In this document: positions 26,796 through 35,914 of the stretch, in pieces
Numbering within the stretch: the stretch's first letter is position 1
Layout: each line of letters begins with the position of its first letter
Source of the DNA: Cryobacterium levicorallinum
Lineage (GTDB): Bacteria; Actinomycetota; Actinomycetes; Actinomycetales; Microbacteriaceae
Assembly: GCF_004402405.1 (NCBI RefSeq)
Contig: NZ_SOFE01000014.1
Span: 62,001-126,000 of the forward strand
Direction of reading: 5' to 3'
Length of the DNA stretch: 64,000 bases
Made by a program: the position numbers and the translations under genes
The notes under the pieces: generated by a model
Told to the model about the DNA's origin: nothing
The model's database searches: none
Seen by the model: only the letters and a program-made list of their open reading frames with translations

Positions 26796-28199
26796 CTAGG
26801 AGCGACGCGATCCGAGGCTCTCCAGCAGGCGTTCCTCGGCGTCGTGGCCCGGCGCGATTCCAGCCGGAATGCGCAGGTAGAAGAACACGCCGCCGACCCA
26901 CCAGAGGGCGAACAACACCCAGGGTTCGAACGACAACGCGGCCGGCATGCCGGGCATATACAGGCTGAGCAGGGCCAGGCAGAGCGCGACTGCGGCAACG
27001 CCGATCACGACTCCGCCGTTGCCCTTGCCGCCCACGCGCAGCGGGCGGTCCATCTTCGGTTCGCGGCGGCGCAGCACCACAAAGGCCACGGCAACCAGAA
27101 TGTAGGCGATGACGATGCTCGGGGCTCCGGAATCCACGAGCCATCCGAGCATCTGCGTTCCGAAGAACGGCGCCATGAACGACAGAACGCCGACGAAGAT
27201 GAGCGAGTTGGTCGGCGTGCGAAATTTCGGGTGCAGCTTGCCGAACCAGGCCGGCAGCATGCCGGAGCGCGCCATCGAGAACATCAGGCGTGATGCCCCG
27301 AGCAGCAGCGAGTTCCACGAGGTGAGGATTCCGGCGATTCCGCCGGCGATGAGCACCCTGGCCATGACGTCGCTGCCGAAGAGCGCGCCCATGGCATCCG
27401 CTGTGGCGATATCGGTTTGGCCAATGGCCGCCGCCGACATGGACGATGACGTGGTGAGCACGATCATGACGTACCAAATGGTCGCGAGAATAACGGCAAC
27501 CACAACGAGCCGGCCGATCTGGCGCGGCGCAACGTTGACCTCTTCGGCCGATTGCGGAATGACGTCGAAGCCGACGAACAGGAAGGGCACGACGACGAGC
27601 ACGGCGAAGAATCCGCCCATGCCGCCGGTGAAGAACGGTTCCATGTTCACCGTGGAGCCGCCGGTGAACGAGCCCAGCACGAGCATCGCACCGACTATCA
27701 GCAGAAACAGCACCACAAAGGTCTGCACGACCCCGGCCAGTTTCACACCCCGGATGTTGATCCCCGTGATCACGACGGCCGCCACGGCTCCGACCAGCGC
27801 CCAGGTCAGATAGACCTGCTCGCCAGCTATCTGCCAGAGCGGGATCTGGCTCAGGTTAGGAAAGAGATACCCGGCCGTGCGCGGTAGGGCGACGGCCTCG
27901 AAGGCGACGATGGTGACGTAGCCGCCGGTGATCGCCCACGATCCGACGAACGACCAGCGCGGCCCCATGGCCCGCAGTAGAAAGTTGTGTTCGCCGCCGG
28001 CCTTGGGCATTGCCGCGGTGAGTTCGGCGTAGGTGAGGCCGACGATGCTCATGATGATGCCGCCGGCGATCATGGCCGTGACGGCGCCCATCGTGCCGGC
28101 GTCGTTGATCCAGCCGCCGGTCAGCACGACCCAGCCGAAACCGATCATGGCACCGAAGCCGAGGGCGAGTGCGTCTCTGTTGCCGAGCACTCTGAGCAA
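26796..28199 (-). CDS. APC-superfamily amino acid/polyamine permease
   Basis: A permease of at least 467 residues with about 12 transmembrane helices. The APC signature GNRDALALGFGAMIGFGWVV lies in helix 1, and AMPKAGGEHNFLLRAMGPRWSFV is the conserved loop after helix 2. The start is uncertain: TTG at 28199 is used, but good family-like residues (TTHHHAPSLLRVLG) continue a few codons upstream where no ATG or GTG occurs. The substrate is an amino acid or amine by family. It follows the SDR gene on the same strand after 138 bases. Confidence 0.87.
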   Translation of the reverse strand: MLRVLGNRDALALGFGAMIGFGWVVLTGGWINDAGTMGAVTAMIAGGIIMSIVGLTYAELTAAMPKAGGEHNFLLRAMGPRWSFVGSWAITGGYVTIVAFEAVALPRTAGYLFPNLSQIPLWQIAGEQVYLTWALVGAVAAVVITGINIRGVKLAGVVQTFVVLFLLIVGAMLVLGSFTGGSTVNMEPFFTGGMGGFFAVLVVVPFLFVGFDVIPQSAEEVNVAPRQIGRLVVVAVILATIWYVMIVLTTSSSMSAAAIGQTDIATADAMGALFGSDVMARVLIAGGIAGILTSWNSLLLGASRLMFSMARSGMLPAWFGKLHPKFRTPTNSLIFVGVLSFMAPFFGTQMLGWLVDSGAPSIVIAYILVAVAFVVLRRREPKMDRPLRVGGKGNGGVVIGVAAVALCLALLSLYMPGMPAALSFEPWVLFALWWVGGVFFYLRIPAGIAPGHDAEERLLESLGSRRS

Positions 28200-28337
28200 A
28201 GACGGTGCGTGGTGGTGCGTGGTAGCGATGGTGTCCCCGTTTGTTTCGGCTCGTACTCAACATTGAGTGACGCCGGATGGTGCGCCGCCGGCGCTGGTCT
28301 ACCTTAAGTCTGCCACTTTCCCGGCGGTCGGGGGCCG

Positions 28338-29174
28338 CTACCCGCGACCGACCCACCGATCCATCGAGCGGTACACGCCGAAGACGCGACCGGCGACGGT
28401 GTCCCAGGCTGCCAGCGGCAGCACGCCGCGCAGCACCTTCGACAGGCTGACCGTCCAGGGCAACAGCAGCTGCGGCTTGCCGGCGAGCATGGCCCGCCAG
28501 ACCCGATCGACGACATATTCCGGGGTCATCAGTGGGGTGAGCAGCGGCCCGCGCGCGCCCTCGAACATGCCGGTATCGATGTAGCTCGGGCAGACCGTGG
28601 TGACCTTGACCTGGCCGTGACCCTGCTGCACGAGCTCGAGCCGCAGCGAATCGCTCCATCCGATCAGGGCGGCCTTCGAAGCGGCATAAACGCTCATGCG
28701 CGGGTTACTGAGGGTGCCGGCGGCCGACGCGATATTTACGATGCGTGACTCACGCCATCCGCTCGCAATCATGGCCGGGAGAAACTCTCGGGTGATGTAC
28801 ATCGGGGCGAGCGCGTTGATCTGCATGGTAGGGCGGGTGTCTGCGCCGTTGTCGTGCTCCCAGAAATATTTGCCACGCACGATTCCGGCGTTGTTGATGA
28901 CGACGTCGGGGTTGCCGATCTCGGTGCGCACGCGCTGTGCGGTCTGCGCGATGGCGCCGAGATCGGCGATATCCACGACGTACGGCGCGATCCGGGTGAG
29001 CCCGTTAGAGCGTTCCGTCAGGATGGCAGCAGTTTGGGCGAGCGCAGCACCGTCGCGGTCCCAGAGGATGACGGCTTTGGCCCCCTCGGCAACGCAGCGT
29101 TCGGCATACAGGCGGCCCATGCCGCTGGCTGCTCCGGTTATCAGCACGTGGGCTCCGGCGACGGTTCGACTCAT
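28338..29174 (-). CDS. Short-chain dehydrogenase/reductase (SDR)
   Basis: A 278-residue classical SDR. NAD(P)-binding TGAASGMG is at about residues 13-20, NNAG at about 93-96, and the catalytic YAASK follows the serine in VNIASAAG. The C-terminal extension (KPQLLLPWTVSLSKVLRGVLP) resembles retinol-dehydrogenase-like or 17-beta-HSD-like members with a membrane-associating tail. The substrate is unknown. It is divergent from the cation/proton antiporter. Confidence 0.85.
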   Translation of the reverse strand: MSRTVAGAHVLITGAASGMGRLYAERCVAEGAKAVILWDRDGAALAQTAAILTERSNGLTRIAPYVVDIADLGAIAQTAQRVRTEIGNPDVVINNAGIVRGKYFWEHDNGADTRPTMQINALAPMYITREFLPAMIASGWRESRIVNIASAAGTLSNPRMSVYAASKAALIGWSDSLRLELVQQGHGQVKVTTVCPSYIDTGMFEGARGPLLTPLMTPEYVVDRVWRAMLAGKPQLLLPWTVSLSKVLRGVLPLAAWDTVAGRVFGVYRSMDRWVGRG

Positions 29175-29234
29175 ACCCCCATCATGCCGTCTGCAGCAGT
29201 ACTACGCTCGATCTAGCAATAGGAGGAGGCGCGG

Positions 29235-30386
29235 ATGGACTTTCAAACCCTCGCGATCATCTCCGTGGTCGCGTTGCTCGGGCCACTCCTGGCAATGCCG
29301 CGCCGCTGGAATATCCCGGTCGTCATTGGCCAGCTCGCCGCCGGCGTCATCGTCGGTCGAACCGGCTTCGGCCTCATCGAGGCCGCCGACCCCACGCTGA
29401 CCCTGTTAGCGGATGTCGGATTCGCGTTGATCATGTTCGTGGCCGGCACGCACGTGCCGGTTCGTACCGGCGCGATTCGCGCGGCGCTCTCGGCGGGCCT
29501 GGTGCGGGCGATTCTCGTCACGGTCTCGGCGAGCGCCCTCGGCGTGGCCATCGCGATAATGTTCGGAACGAATCATGCACCTCTCTATATAGTGCTGCTG
29601 GCTTCCTCGTCGGCCGCGCTCGTGCTGCCGCTCATCCACTCCCTGGGGCTGCGCGGGCGCTCGATGCTCGAACTCACGGCACAGGTTGCGATCGCGGACG
29701 TCGCGGCCATCGTGGCGCTGCCCCTGGCCATCGACCCGCCGAATGCGGGCCGCGCGGCGCTCGGCGCCGCCCTGATCGCGGCGTTGGCCGTGGCCTTGTA
29801 CGTCTTGTTGTCCCGTTTGGAACGAAACGGCTCCCGCGCACGGCTGCACAAGCTCTCGGCGAACCGCAAGTTCGCCCTCGAGCTGCGCATCCAACTGGCC
29901 ATTCTGTTTGCCCTCTCGGCGGTGGCCGTGTTCAGCTATGTCTCGGTCATGCTCGCCGGTTTCGCGTTCGGGCTCGCCGTCGCAGCGGTCGGCGAACCGC
30001 GCCGCCTCGCCCGACAGCTCTTCGCCCTCGCCGACGGATTCTTCGGCCCGCTGTTCTTCGTCTGGCTCGGCGCTTCGCTCGCGCTGCGCGACCTGACCGA
30101 CCACCCGCAGATGATCGCCCTCGGCCTGACACTGGGCCTGGCGACCTTGCTGACCCACGCGACCACCCGGGTGCTGGGCCTGCCCCTGTCATTCGGGCTG
30201 CTGTCGGCGGCCCAGCTCGGTATACCGATCGCGGCCGCGACGATCGGTACCCAGCTGCACGTGCTCGCCCCCGGGGAGGCGGCGGCGCTGCTGCTCGGCG
30301 CACTCGTTACCATCGCGGTGACCGCGGCGGCAAGCGGATGGGCGCGGCCGCGCGCAGCATCCGCTGCCGAAAAGACGGTCGGTTAG
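29235..30386 (+). CDS. CPA2-type cation/proton antiporter
   Basis: A 383-residue membrane protein of the KefB/NapA-like monovalent cation:proton antiporter 2 family, with about 11-12 helices. ADVGFALIMFVAGTHVP near residues 56-72 and LPLIHSLGLRGRS near 130 are family-like, as is DGFFGPLFFVWLGASLALRD near 265. The C-terminal TrkA-N regulatory domain found in Kef proteins is absent. GGAGGAGG gives a strong ribosome binding site. Its stop overlaps the convergent small membrane protein gene by 4 bases. Confidence 0.87.
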   Translation: MDFQTLAIISVVALLGPLLAMPRRWNIPVVIGQLAAGVIVGRTGFGLIEAADPTLTLLADVGFALIMFVAGTHVPVRTGAIRAALSAGLVRAILVTVSASALGVAIAIMFGTNHAPLYIVLLASSSAALVLPLIHSLGLRGRSMLELTAQVAIADVAAIVALPLAIDPPNAGRAALGAALIAALAVALYVLLSRLERNGSRARLHKLSANRKFALELRIQLAILFALSAVAVFSYVSVMLAGFAFGLAVAAVGEPRRLARQLFALADGFFGPLFFVWLGASLALRDLTDHPQMIALGLTLGLATLLTHATTRVLGLPLSFGLLSAAQLGIPIAAATIGTQLHVLAPGEAAALLLGALVTIAVTAAASGWARPRAASAAEKTVG

Positions 30387-30784
30387 ACGAACATCAGCAC
30401 GATGCCGGTCACGCCGGCGAGCACGCCGATGCCGAGCAAGACCAGGCCGATCAGGCGCAGGCCCTTGCCGTCGAGTTCGGGGTCGTGTGTGCGGCAACGC
30501 TCGGGATGGCGGTTGCGAAACCACACGCGCACATCGTCGCCGGGCACCAGGTGGTGCGTCTCGTGGGTGTCGGCCGGGCATTCGTGGACATCGCCGTCGC
30601 CATCAAACCAGCGGATGACCGTGGCCGGCCCCGACGCGGCGATCACCGCGGTCGTGCGGGTCCAGCGGCCACTGATGCCGCGCACGGACAAGCCGACAAT
30701 GTAGAGCAGCGCTCCGATGATGAGGCCGACGAGGGTGAGGATCTCGCTCATGATGCCGGCGAAGTCGAGAGCGTGCACTGTCAC
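30383..30784 (-). CDS. DUF3592-like membrane protein
   Basis: A protein of up to 133 residues with a transmembrane helix near each end (EILTLVGLIIGALLYIVGL and LIGLVLLGIGVLAGVTGIVL) enclosing a soluble beta-rich region. The domain order of two helices flanking an extracytoplasmic domain is like DUF3592 proteins, whose function is unknown. The GTG start gives the longest form; an ATG 11 codons later, right before the first helix, is an alternative. Confidence 0.65.
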   Translation of the reverse strand: MTVHALDFAGIMSEILTLVGLIIGALLYIVGLSVRGISGRWTRTTAVIAASGPATVIRWFDGDGDVHECPADTHETHHLVPGDDVRVWFRNRHPERCRTHDPELDGKGLRLIGLVLLGIGVLAGVTGIVLMFV

Positions 30785-30864
30785 CGCCGTCCGTTTATTG
30801 TTGTCGTCCTGGCTCCAGAGTAACGTTTGACGCCCCGACCAGGCGGCAGTCTAGGCATGAAACC

Positions 30865-31191
30865 ATGCGATTCGGACTGTTGGTACCCCAGGGCTGGCGA
30901 CACGATCTGGTCGGAATCGAACCCGCCGAGCAGTGGGCAACCATGAGCGGCCTGGCCACCCACGCCGATGCCGGTGCCTGGGAATCCATTTGGGTCTAAG
31001 ACCACTTTCATACCGTGCCGGTGCCAAGTACGCAGGCCATGCACGAGGCGTGGTCGCTGATCTCCGCGTTCGCTGCCACCACGACACGAGTGCACCTCGG
31101 CCAGATGTGCACCTGCATGAGCTACCGCAACCCCGGTTACCTGGCCAAAGTGGCCACGACCGCCGATATCATCTCGGGTGGACGCATCGAG
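30865..31191 (+). pseudogene. Luciferase-like F420/flavin oxidoreductase pseudogene
   Basis: The frame MRFGLLVPQGWRHDLVGIEP ... AGAWESIWV is interrupted by TAA at 30997-30999, after which DHFHTVPVPST and CMSYRNPGYLAKVATTADIISGGRIE continue in the same frame. The family has YDHFHTVP at this point, so a Tyr codon has become a stop. After GGRIE the expected GAGWYEHEW motif is lost and recognisable similarity ends, so roughly the last two thirds of the gene are missing. It resembles the TIGR03560-like group of F420-type enzymes. It is not likely to be functional. Confidence 0.8.
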
Positions 31192-31303
31192 CCGATCGTA
31201 GCCCTGGGCCATACCAATTCCATGCCGCTTTCGGCCATGCCGTCGCGGGCATCCTGGCTGGGAAAAATCGGCCTGCTGCGCGCTCTTGACAAGGTTGCGC
31301 CGA

Positions 31304-31987
31304 CTAGTGGGGAAGGCCGGCGCCGTCTACCGTGTCTTGGTGATCACGGATCGTCGCGGCGGTCTGCATGACGTGAGCCATCATGCACACCGCTGCCCGG
31401 TCGCCGTCGTGGTCGCGCAGCGCCTCGTAAATCTGGCGGTGCTGATCCCACGAGCCGGCGGCCCGGGTCACGACGACCTGGTAGAAATACCAGCGAATTC
31501 GTCGTTGCAGCACCCCCAGCATTCGGGCAATCACCGAGTTGTCGGCGGCCTCCACGACAATATTATGAAACCGGTCGTTGAGCTCTAGCAGGTGCTTAGC
31601 GTCCTGGGCCGCGATCGCCGCATCACCATGCCCCAGCAGTTCCTGGAGCCGAGCTAAATCGACGTCTGAAATATTTCCGGCGGCCAACCGTGCGCAGTCG
31701 CTTTCCAACAGTGAGCGGGCGTGGAAAACCTCCTGCACTTCCTTGTCACTGGGAGCGTGCACGAAGGCACCCTTCTTGCCCGGCCGATGTTCGACGAAGC
31801 CGTCGTGCACGAGCCGTTGAATGGCCTCACGCACCGGGTTTCGGCTCACCCCCAGCTGCTTGGCGACTTCGTCTTCGCGCAGGTGGGAACCCGGTGCGAT
31901 GACACCGTCGACAATGGATTCTTCCAACACCTCGTAAACCCGTTCGCCCAGGGTTTGCGCAGCTTTCAGTAGGCCGAGAGTGCGCAA
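31304..31987 (-). CDS. GntR-family (FCD type) transcriptional regulator
   Basis: A 227-residue FadR-like regulator. The winged helix includes LREDEVAKQLGVSRNPVREAIQRLVHDGFVEH (about residues 35-66), and the FCD domain has the metal-binding type helix pattern around LNDRFHNIVVEAADN and MMAHVMQT. The TTG start follows AAAGGGGATGAG with good spacing; a GTG eleven codons upstream lacks a site. It lies 154 bases after ggt on the same strand and probably controls the ggt/TSUP region, where a related half-operator is seen. Confidence 0.87.
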   Translation of the reverse strand: MRTLGLLKAAQTLGERVYEVLEESIVDGVIAPGSHLREDEVAKQLGVSRNPVREAIQRLVHDGFVEHRPGKKGAFVHAPSDKEVQEVFHARSLLESDCARLAAGNISDVDLARLQELLGHGDAAIAAQDAKHLLELNDRFHNIVVEAADNSVIARMLGVLQRRIRWYFYQVVVTRAAGSWDQHRQIYEALRDHDGDRAAVCMMAHVMQTAATIRDHQDTVDGAGLPH

Positions 31988-32141
31988 CTCATCCCCTTTC
32001 GACTCCAAGACGTCCCACACTTCAGCTATTCCTCTTCGACCATTCCTGCGTGGCGGACCGCCATCTGCCGCCGTCCGGCGCGCACAACATTTGTTGATTA
32101 TGCCGCAGTTCTCGGGGCGCCTCGTTCAGTGCCCCGTGCGA

Positions 32142-33920
32142 CTAGCGCCCGACGGCGTAGCCCTGGTTGCCCCGAGGGTTGGCCGCAGCCTTGAGCCAGC
32201 CGCCATCGCGCGCCACGGCGCTCACTCGCCCTTCGGACCACGGCTCACCGACCACGACGACGTGACCGCGATCCCGCAGCTCGTCAAGCACGGCCGAAGC
32301 AAACCGACTCTCCAGATAGACCTCGGCTGGATGCGCATCCCGCGGGAAGAAAGAGTTGGGCATGTGCGTGGAGTGAAAACCGGGGGCATCGATACCCTCC
32401 TGCAGATTCATATCGCCGTGCACGAGGTTCAGGAAGTAGTTCAACGACCATTGATCCTGCGCGTCGCCGCCCGGGGTTCCGAACGCGAGCCAGGGCCTGC
32501 CGTCGCGCAGGGCGAAGGACGGCGTCAGCGTGGTTCGTGGGCGAGCGCTCGGGCGCAGGGAGTTCGGCAGACCCTCCTGGAGCCAGAACATTTGAGCGCG
32601 GGTGCTGAGGCAGAAGCCCAAGGCGGGGATCGTTGGGGACGATTGCATCCAGCCGCCACTGGGCGTGGCCGAGATCATCATTCCGTTGGCATCGACCACG
32701 TCGACGTGGCAGGTATCCCCCAGGGTCTCCCCCGATTTGGAGATCGTCGGCTCGCCGGATCCGATCAAATTCTCATATCCGGCTGGAGATGCCGGGTAAT
32801 GCGGCAGTCGTGCCTGGGCGCCGCCGGGGTTGCCGGGGCGGAGTTCCACGGAGGCCGTGTCGGTGATCAGCAGGCGACGCTGCGCGTTGTATTCCGGGCT
32901 GAGCAGAGCCGCCATGGGCACGTCGGTGAAATTCGGGTCGCCGTACCAGGCCTCGCGATCGGCAAAGGCGAGTTTGCAACTCTCCAGGATGGTGTGCACC
33001 CAGTCAGCTGAGCCGGGTCCCATCGCGGTCAGATCAAAGCCTTCGAGCAGCGCCAGTTGCTGCAGAAAGACGGGTCCCTGCCCCCAGGGGCCCGTCTTGC
33101 AGACGGTGTAGTTGTGATACTCGTAGGTGAGCGGCTGTTCCACCGTGGGCTCCCACCGGGCCAGGTCCTCGGCTGTCAACAGCCCCCGATGACGCTCCCC
33201 CGAGGTATCCATCACCTCGTTGTCTGCGCAGAATTCACCGATGGCTTCGGCGACAAAACCTCGGTACCAGCAGTCCCTGGCCGCGCGGATTTGCGCTTCT
33301 CGCGACCCGCCGGCAGCTTCGGACTCCGCGACTATCCGGCGCAGGGTCGCGGCCAGCACAGGATTTCGGAAACAGCTTCCGGTTGCGGGCACCTGTCCGC
33401 CCGGCAGCCAGGTCGCAGCTGAGCTGGGCCACTCGGTCGTGAACAGTTCCTGCATCGTTTCGATGGCAACGGATACCCGTTTGAGCAGCGGATGCCCCTC
33501 CTCGGCATAGTGGATGGCCGGTTCCAGCACCTGGCGCAGCGTCATGGTGCCGTGCAGTTCCAAGAGGAGCGTCCACGCCCCAAAGGCACCCGGCACGACC
33601 GCGGGCAGCAGGCCCGTCCCTGGCATCACGTCCAGGCCCAACCCGGTCACGGCCTCGATCGTTGCCGCAGCCGGCGACACGCCCTGACCGCAAATGGTGG
33701 ATACCTGCTGGTCGATTTCCGACCAGACCAAAATCGGAACCTCGCCACCGGGTCCGTTGAGGTGAGGCTCAATAATTTGCAGCACGAAGCCGGTGGCTAC
33801 CGCGGCATCGGCGGCATTGCCGCCGCGCTCGAGGATGCTCATTCCGGTGGCCGAGGCGATCCAGTGGGTGGAGGCCACCATACCGACGTTTCCGACGAGT
33901 TCAGGACGGGTGGTAAACAA
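32142..33920 (-). CDS. Gamma-glutamyltransferase family protein
   Basis: An Ntn-hydrolase family gamma-glutamyltransferase/acylase of 592 residues, made as a proenzyme that cleaves itself. LERGGNAADAAVATGFVLQIIEPHLNGPGGE near residues 25-55 and SWPG-like APSGGWMQ are recognisable. The processing threonine is expected in the GETLGDTCHVDVVDANG segment. No obvious signal peptide is seen. The TTG start has AAGGAG nine bases upstream; the residues further upstream in this frame are not GGT-like. The gene overlaps the stump of an oligopeptide ABC ATPase, as if it once belonged to a peptide uptake operon. Confidence 0.83.
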   Translation of the reverse strand: MFTTRPELVGNVGMVASTHWIASATGMSILERGGNAADAAVATGFVLQIIEPHLNGPGGEVPILVWSEIDQQVSTICGQGVSPAAATIEAVTGLGLDVMPGTGLLPAVVPGAFGAWTLLLELHGTMTLRQVLEPAIHYAEEGHPLLKRVSVAIETMQELFTTEWPSSAATWLPGGQVPATGSCFRNPVLAATLRRIVAESEAAGGSREAQIRAARDCWYRGFVAEAIGEFCADNEVMDTSGERHRGLLTAEDLARWEPTVEQPLTYEYHNYTVCKTGPWGQGPVFLQQLALLEGFDLTAMGPGSADWVHTILESCKLAFADREAWYGDPNFTDVPMAALLSPEYNAQRRLLITDTASVELRPGNPGGAQARLPHYPASPAGYENLIGSGEPTISKSGETLGDTCHVDVVDANGMMISATPSGGWMQSSPTIPALGFCLSTRAQMFWLQEGLPNSLRPSARPRTTLTPSFALRDGRPWLAFGTPGGDAQDQWSLNYFLNLVHGDMNLQEGIDAPGFHSTHMPNSFFPRDAHPAEVYLESRFASAVLDELRDRGHVVVVGEPWSEGRVSAVARDGGWLKAAANPRGNQGYAVGR

Positions 33921-34110
33921 AATTCGTGTCTCCTTGGCTGATGCGCGGTGCGCCATTTTCTGCGGTGACGAGGTGGCAGGCGCTCTGGTGTTCGGGGCTT
34001 GTTCCGCCGAGCAGACGCGGCACCTCGGTTCGGCAGTGATCAATCGCAACCGGGCAACGGGCGTGGAACGGGCATCCACTTATTGCTTCGGTTGGACTCG
34101 GCAGGTGAAA
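33901..34110 (-). pseudogene. C-terminal stump of an oligopeptide/dipeptide ABC transporter ATPase
   Basis: In a second minus-strand frame the sequence reads LPSPTEAISGCPFHARCPVA, then IDHCRTEVPRLLGGTSPEHQ and SACHLVTAEN before a stop at 33901. This is the cysteine-rich C-terminal signature of OppD/OppF-type ATPases (GCPFHxRCPxAxxxC...ACHL). The nucleotide-binding domain is absent: upstream lies only about 80 bases before the TSUP gene. The stop overlaps the first codons of ggt, an intact-operon arrangement, so a deletion has removed most of the ATPase and probably the permease genes. Confidence 0.8.
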
Positions 34111-34134
34111 GGAGTGAAATAGTTCGTCCGTTGT

Positions 34135-34151
34135 CTGGATACTGTATACGG
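34135..34151. promoter_or_regulatory. Candidate GntR operator before the TSUP gene
   Basis: CTGGATACTGTATACGG shares 12 of 17 positions, including the GGATAC half-site and central GTAT, with the palindrome in front of the CoA transferase gene. It lies 37 bases before the TSUP start and upstream of the ATPase stump/ggt on the other strand, so it could serve both directions. The nearby GntR regulator is the likely binder; this is inference. Confidence 0.5.
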
Positions 34152-34187
34152 TATAGAAACAGATCGTCTATGAATAGGACAATAACC

Positions 34188-34964
34188 ATGGAAATTGAGA
34201 TAGGGCTACTCAATGGCACGATTATCTTCGTGGCGGGGATCGTGGCCGGAATCATCAACGTGGTGGCCGGCGCGGGAACGCTGATCACCTTTCCGACCCT
34301 GCTCGCCCTCGGCATCCCGCCGATCACCGCCAATGTGTCGAACACCGTTGGTCTGGTACCAGCCTCCGTCACCGGCGCCTACGGCTACCGTCGAGAACTC
34401 CAGGGGCAGTGGCGCGCCGTGGGGCTCATGGCCATCTTCTCCGCCATCGGCGGGATCGTCGGCGGCGTCCTGCTGCTGGTTCTGCCGGCATCCGCATTTT
34501 CCATGGTCGTTCCGTACCTGCTGATCCTTGCAGGTGTGCTCTCCGCAATTCAGCCGCGCATCGCGCGATTCGTGCGGCGCAAATCTGCAGCAACCCATGC
34601 CGACACCCGCCCGGTGACGATTGGTCTCAGCCTCGGCGTGCTGGCGACGGGCGTGTACGGCGGCTATTTCGGTGCAGCCCAGGGCGTTGTACTTCTCGCC
34701 CTCCTCGGGATTCTCTGGTCGACCGACATGCACCGCGCCAACGGGGCCAAGAACGTTTTGGCCGGTGTCGCCAACGTCGTGTCGTCGGTGATCTTTATCT
34801 CCAGCGGCACGGTCGACTGGATGATTGTCCTCCTGATCGGCGTGGGCTCAGCCCTCGGCGGCTGGCTCGGTGCCAGAATCGGGCGGCGCCTGCCCGCTCC
34901 AGTGCTGCGCACGATTCTCGTGATCGTCGCGCTGACGGCCGCGGCCGTGTTGCTGGTCACGTAG
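34188..34964 (+). CDS. TSUP family sulfite/organosulfonate exporter-like permease
   Basis: A 258-residue membrane protein of the TauE/SafE (TSUP) family with about eight helices in two repeats. The family signatures are AGIINVVAGAGTLITFPTLLALGIPPITANVSNTVGL near residue 20 and VYGGYFGAAQGVVLLALLGIL near residue 160. TSUP members move sulfite, sulfoacetate or other sulfur anions. AGGAC lies 8 bases before the ATG. It is divergent from the ATPase stump and ggt, and a GntR-like operator lies upstream. Confidence 0.87.
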   Translation: MEIEIGLLNGTIIFVAGIVAGIINVVAGAGTLITFPTLLALGIPPITANVSNTVGLVPASVTGAYGYRRELQGQWRAVGLMAIFSAIGGIVGGVLLLVLPASAFSMVVPYLLILAGVLSAIQPRIARFVRRKSAATHADTRPVTIGLSLGVLATGVYGGYFGAAQGVVLLALLGILWSTDMHRANGAKNVLAGVANVVSSVIFISSGTVDWMIVLLIGVGSALGGWLGARIGRRLPAPVLRTILVIVALTAAAVLLVT

Positions 34965-34999
34965 TTACTCCGGTCAGGCAATCTGACACACTGGATGCA

Positions 35000-35893
35000 A
35001 TGAGTCTCAGTGACAACGCGGTACCAACCTGGTGGCGGGGGCTCGGCCTGCCCGGGCTGGTCGACCTGCACACCCATTTTCTTCCCGAGCGGATGCTGCG
35101 GCGCGTCTGGGCTCACTTCGACGAGATCGAGCCGCTCATCGGTCACCCGTGGCCGATTCACTATCGCGACGACCAGGAGTCGCGACTCGCGACGATTCGC
35201 CGACTCGGCGTGCGGCGCTTCACCGCGCTGTCCTATGCGCATCGCCCCGGAATGGCGGCGTCCCTGACCGATTTCTCACTGGACCTCGCGGACGAGCATG
35301 CCGACTGCGTTCCGAGTGCCACGTTTTACCCGGAGGATGGCGTGCTCGATCAGGTTCAGTCCGCCCTCGACCGCGGCGCTCGAGTATTCAAAATTCATGT
35401 GCAGATCGGGGCTTTTGACCTGCGCGAACCGATCCTCGACCCGGTCTGGGGGCTACTGGCCGACGCAGCGATTCCGGTCGTGATCCATGTCGGCAGCGGG
35501 CCGGTTCCTCGACCGGGCATCACCGGGCCGCACACGCTTGCAGGAGTGCTGGTGCGGCATCCGCTGTTGACGGTCGTCGTTGCACACATGGGCGCCCCGG
35601 AATACGGCGAGTTTCTCGACCTGGCCGAGCGGTATCCCTGGGTGCACCTCGATACGACGATGGTGTTCACCGACTTTTTCGAGCAGCTCGCGCCCTTCGA
35701 CCCCGCCCTGCTGTCCCGGCTGGCGGACCTGCCCGACCGTGTGGTGCTCGGCAGCGATTTTCCCAACATTCCGTACCCGTATGCGCACCAGTTGGAGGTG
35801 CTCGAACGCCTGCGCGCCCGAGAGCCGCGACTCGACGACGACTGGCTACGCGCGGTCTGCTGGTACAACGGCCTGCGCCTGATCGGCGAGTAG
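35000..35893 (+). CDS. Amidohydrolase (TIM-barrel metal-dependent hydrolase)
   Basis: A 297-residue amidohydrolase of the ACMSD/amidohydrolase-2 type. The N-terminal metal site DLHTHFLPE is at about residues 22-30, VIHVGSG near residue 160, VVAHMGAPEYGEF near 195 and the aspartate in LGSDFPNIPYP near 255. It follows the TSUP gene after 35 bases and may be co-transcribed with it. Substrate unknown; decarboxylase activity is also found in this family. Confidence 0.82.
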   Translation: MSLSDNAVPTWWRGLGLPGLVDLHTHFLPERMLRRVWAHFDEIEPLIGHPWPIHYRDDQESRLATIRRLGVRRFTALSYAHRPGMAASLTDFSLDLADEHADCVPSATFYPEDGVLDQVQSALDRGARVFKIHVQIGAFDLREPILDPVWGLLADAAIPVVIHVGSGPVPRPGITGPHTLAGVLVRHPLLTVVVAHMGAPEYGEFLDLAERYPWVHLDTTMVFTDFFEQLAPFDPALLSRLADLPDRVVLGSDFPNIPYPYAHQLEVLERLRAREPRLDDDWLRAVCWYNGLRLIGE

Positions 35894-35914
35894 TTCGGTA
35901 ACGAACTCAGGACG

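Noticed and set aside
31191-31303. Continuation of the luciferase-like pseudogene to the end of its open frame
   Set aside because: Residues after GGRIE do not resemble the family in any frame, so the recognisable pseudogene is ended there.
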